Of a stretch of DNA of 7,267 bases, positions 5,746-7,267 are shown one piece after another. The translations under genes and the position numbers were made by a program. The notes under the pieces were generated by a model. It did no database searches. It saw nothing but the letters and a program-made list of their open reading frames with translations, and was not told the DNA's origin. Source of the stretch: JAPLHV01 sp964464245 (GTDB taxonomy: Bacteria > Caldisericota > JANLFM01). The stretch's first letter is position 1. Every line of letters begins with the position of its first letter. The stretch is taken from the NCBI GenBank assembly GCA_964464245.1, contig CAYXFH010000104.1:1-7267 (forward strand), written 5' to 3'.

Positions 5746-6747
5746 TCAGATGATCCCGCTGGCGAAGAGCCCCAACACGATCGCTGCGATGATCGACAAA
5801 ATATCCAGTCGGGCCAGCCAGAGGTGCATCGGGCGCAGTTTCTTCTTCTTGGCCGCGTCGCGAAGGCCAAGCCAGCGCAGTCCGAGCCACAGCACGGCGA
5901 GGGTGAAGAGGATGGCGGCAAGGCCTACCCAGGTGTGGGGCGGGCGAAGATGGATTCCTGTGGAGAGTTGAACATTGAGGATTCCCAGGATCAAGCCGAT
6001 GATCAGCGCTCCTCCTCCAGCTAAGCCGAACTGACGGTGGCGCGTGAACCAGCCCTTCCCCTTCCCCCCGAGGACCTGGGCGAGAGTGAGGAGAGCCAGA
6101 AGGAAACCGATTGCCATGAAGATGGCATGATACGGCCAGAGCACGGGTGCAGTCCGCTGGCTGGATGCTCCTCCGGCCATGGCCAGGGCGCCCGAACCGC
6201 GCACCAGGTGAACATTCCCCCAGTTGTCATTGGCGCCGTAGGCCCAGATCACAGGGATGTTTCCTTCAGCCGGGATTACCGCATCGTAGCGGTCTCCGGT
6301 AGCGAGCTTGCGGGAGAACTCCAGGGTGGTCCATGTTAGCGGCCGGCTGCCAGTTTTGGTGAGGAGGTCATCGCTCCCTCCCAAGTCAGTGTCGGCAGGA
6401 TGGTTGTTTCCCGTTTCCGCCGTCGAGTAAGCGTCGAGGATGGTCACCGCTCCTTCCCTCGTTACCCAGCCAATGACCATATCCGCGTCTTTCATCTTCA
6501 CCGTCGGCGAAAAGCCGATGGCCACCCAACCTGCGGATTTCACCACCAGGGCCATATTCAGGGTGTCGCCCTGGATTTCCCAGTAGACCTGGAAATCGCC
6601 TCCCGCGAAAGACGTTTCATGGGGATATTCCCCTGGCTGCTGAACCCCGTCGGCGGTGATTGCCAAAACCGGCATTGCCCCTCCGCCAAGGGCGAGGAGA
6701 AGGGTGAGACAGAGGAGAATAAGGTACTTGTTTCCTGTATGATGCAC
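5746..6747 (-). CDS. DOMON domain protein with cytochrome b561-like four-helix membrane part
   Basis: This is a 333-residue exported protein. Residues 1-29 form a signal peptide (N-K-Y, then a leucine-rich core, ending P-V-L-A). A DOMON domain spans about 32-185 and includes G-W-V-A-I-G-F-S and K-D-A-D-M-V-I-G-W-V. Four membrane helices lie near 203-226, 238-260, 271-292 and 312-333. Histidines near the helix ends (H207, H237, H266 or H271, H308) are candidates for two b-type haems, as in DOMON-cytochrome b561 fusions. Those move electrons across the membrane, while DOMON binds haem or sugar outside. The electron donor and acceptor are unknown. The start is GTG (6745-6747), backed by AGGAGG six bases upstream. 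It is the first gene of the leftward operon. Confidence 0.88.
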   Translation of the reverse strand: MHHTGNKYLILLCLTLLLALGGGAMPVLAITADGVQQPGEYPHETSFAGGDFQVYWEIQGDTLNMALVVKSAGWVAIGFSPTVKMKDADMVIGWVTREGAVTILDAYSTAETGNNHPADTDLGGSDDLLTKTGSRPLTWTTLEFSRKLATGDRYDAVIPAEGNIPVIWAYGANDNWGNVHLVRGSGALAMAGGASSQRTAPVLWPYHAIFMAIGFLLALLTLAQVLGGKGKGWFTRHRQFGLAGGGALIIGLILGILNVQLSTGIHLRPPHTWVGLAAILFTLAVLWLGLRWLGLRDAAKKKKLRPMHLWLARLDILSIIAAIVLGLFASGII

Positions 6748-6753
6748 GTGTTT

Positions 6754-6759
6754 CCTCCT
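6754..6759 (-). promoter_or_regulatory. Strong SD supporting the GTG start of the DOMON gene
   Basis: On the minus strand AGGAGG lies six bases before GTG at 6747. No ATG is as well placed, and the signal peptide begins directly after this start, so the alternative start codon is well supported. Confidence 0.88.
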
Positions 6760-6774
6760 GGGTTGAAATAGGGA

Positions 6775-6793
6775 AGAGGGGGATCAACCCTCT
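6775..6793 (-). other. Hairpin at the predicted 5' end of the DOMON operon mRNA
   Basis: AGAGGG and CCCTCT form a perfect 6-bp stem around a 7-nt loop. The hairpin begins about where transcription would start from the promoter at 6801-6828. It could stabilise the 5' end of the message; no riboswitch fold is recognised. Confidence 0.35.
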
Positions 6794-6800
6794 GTCCGTT

Positions 6801-6828
6801 ATTCTCGCAGCAAATGACCTCTGGTCAA
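6801..6828 (-). promoter_or_regulatory. Candidate sigma-70-type promoter for the DOMON-DUF6485-lipid kinase operon
   Basis: Read on the minus strand, TTGACC (6823-6828) and GAGAAT (6801-6806) are separated by 16 bp, matching five of six and four of six consensus bases. The start of transcription would be near 6794, giving a leader of about 47 nt with a hairpin. This is the best promoter-like pair seen in the 183-nt gap 6748-6930. Confidence 0.45.
6815..6827. promoter_or_regulatory. Palindrome over the -35 box, candidate operator
   Basis: TGACC-TCT-GGTCA is a perfect inverted repeat with 5-bp arms and overlaps the predicted -35 hexamer. A dimeric repressor bound here would block the promoter. 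The regulator is not known. Confidence 0.35.
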
Positions 6829-6930
6829 CTGGGTGTTTTCTACTATTGTAGCGCGAAAGTATTGATCCCTTGCGCAGGAAGTCTCTGGCATCCCCGCAGG
6901 CCTGATGCTCCTTGGGCGGCAGCGGTCAGT

Positions 6931-7267
6931 TCAAGGATTGCTCCATACCAGTTCCAATTCCGCAGCGGTGGTTTTTAGCCAGAAACCGAGCTTGTTGGGG
7001 AAAACGTCGCCGCTCTTCAGGGGAACATAGGCAGAGCCGTTCCAAACCAGTGGACTAGAAGCCAACAATCTTCGGTTCAGCGCTTCATCCAGGGTCATCG
7101 TCTCTTCCCCGGCGCGCACGGCGAGGCGATTCCAGGCGAGATCGTTGGTGAAGGGATTGCCCTCCAGATTCCAGCCATTCCCCAGGGCTGCCGAATAAAC
7201 GGGCGCAGCCAATGGAGCGCCGGTCAAGGACAGGGTGTTGGAAGGCGACTTCAGCCAATAGGCAGCG
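6931..7267 (-). CDS. C-terminal part of a surface or secreted protein (5' end outside the window)
   Basis: The frame is open to the window edge, so only the last 111 residues are visible, ending at TGA 6931-6933. The segment has the pattern G-N-G-W-N-L-E-G-N-P-F, which resembles the G-W-N-L-I-G-N-P-F motif of beta-sandwich modules found near the ends of bacterial exported proteins. Two similar strands, A-Y-W-L-K-S and G-F-W-L-K-T, frame it and suggest a repeated module. No catalytic residues, sorting signal or membrane helix are seen in this part. An in-frame TTG at 7225-7227 has no convincing SD and lies inside the module, so it is not taken as the start. The gap of 183 nt to the DOMON operon and the promoter there suggest separate transcription. 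Confidence 0.75.
   Translation of the reverse strand, partial: AAYWLKSPSNTLSLTGAPLAAPVYSAALGNGWNLEGNPFTNDLAWNRLAVRAGEETMTLDEALNRRLLASSPLVWNGSAYVPLKSGDVFPNKLGFWLKTTAAELELVWSNP

Noticed and set aside
5635..6024. Plus-strand ORF opposite the DUF6485 and DOMON genes
   Set aside because: Low-complexity polar translation with no domain; it is a shadow of two supported minus-strand genes.
6400..6771. Plus-strand 123-residue ORF opposite the DOMON gene
   Set aside because: It is antisense to a well-supported exported protein, has no recognisable domain and runs through the SD region of that gene.
6888..6908. Hairpin GCATC/GATGC as a terminator of the right-edge gene
   Set aside because: Only five pairs, an 11-nt loop and no T-run on the minus strand. 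The GCAGGC in it shares only a few bases with the 21-bp repeat and is not a copy.

Overview
The window is GC-rich bacterial DNA that is almost fully coding. Strict Shine-Dalgarno (SD) sites, alternative starts and a DOMON/cytochrome b561-type protein next to a DUF6485 gene would suit a Chloroflexota-like (Anaerolineae-type) bacterium. That placement is an inference from gene style, since no marker gene is present.

Left half, plus strand: the C-terminal 464 residues of a xanthine-dehydrogenase-family molybdopterin subunit (1-1395), an eight-copy 21-bp tandem repeat (1408-1575), a metal-dependent amidohydrolase (1594-2985) and an IclR-family regulator (3050-3850). Together they look like a catabolic module for a nitrogen heterocycle or purine-like compound: hydroxylation, hydrolytic deamination or dechlorination-type chemistry, and local control. 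The substrate cannot be read from the sequence.

Middle, minus strand, converging on iclR: a decayed AlkD-like DNA glycosylase gene (3844-4570). It carries two frameshifts, a nonsense codon and a precise 42-nt insertion made of two further units of the same 21-bp repeat. Removing those 42 nt restores the family-typical K-A-V-N-W reading. This is the clearest sign that the repeat is a dispersed, inserting element and not ordinary local slippage.

Right half, minus strand: a probable operon reading leftwards. It starts with a secreted/membrane DOMON-cytochrome b561-like protein (GTG start, 5746-6747), followed by a 64-residue cysteine-rich DUF6485 protein (5536-5730), a diacylglycerol-kinase-type lipid kinase (4603-5532) and the alkD pseudogene. 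A candidate promoter with a palindrome over its -35 box lies at 6801-6828. The right edge holds the C-terminus of a separate surface-type protein (6931 to the window end).

The most unusual content is the repeat family: an 18-nt core, ACTTGCTGCCGCAGGCTG, joined by 3-nt linkers that differ between the two arrays. Both arrays begin directly after the bases AAAG.
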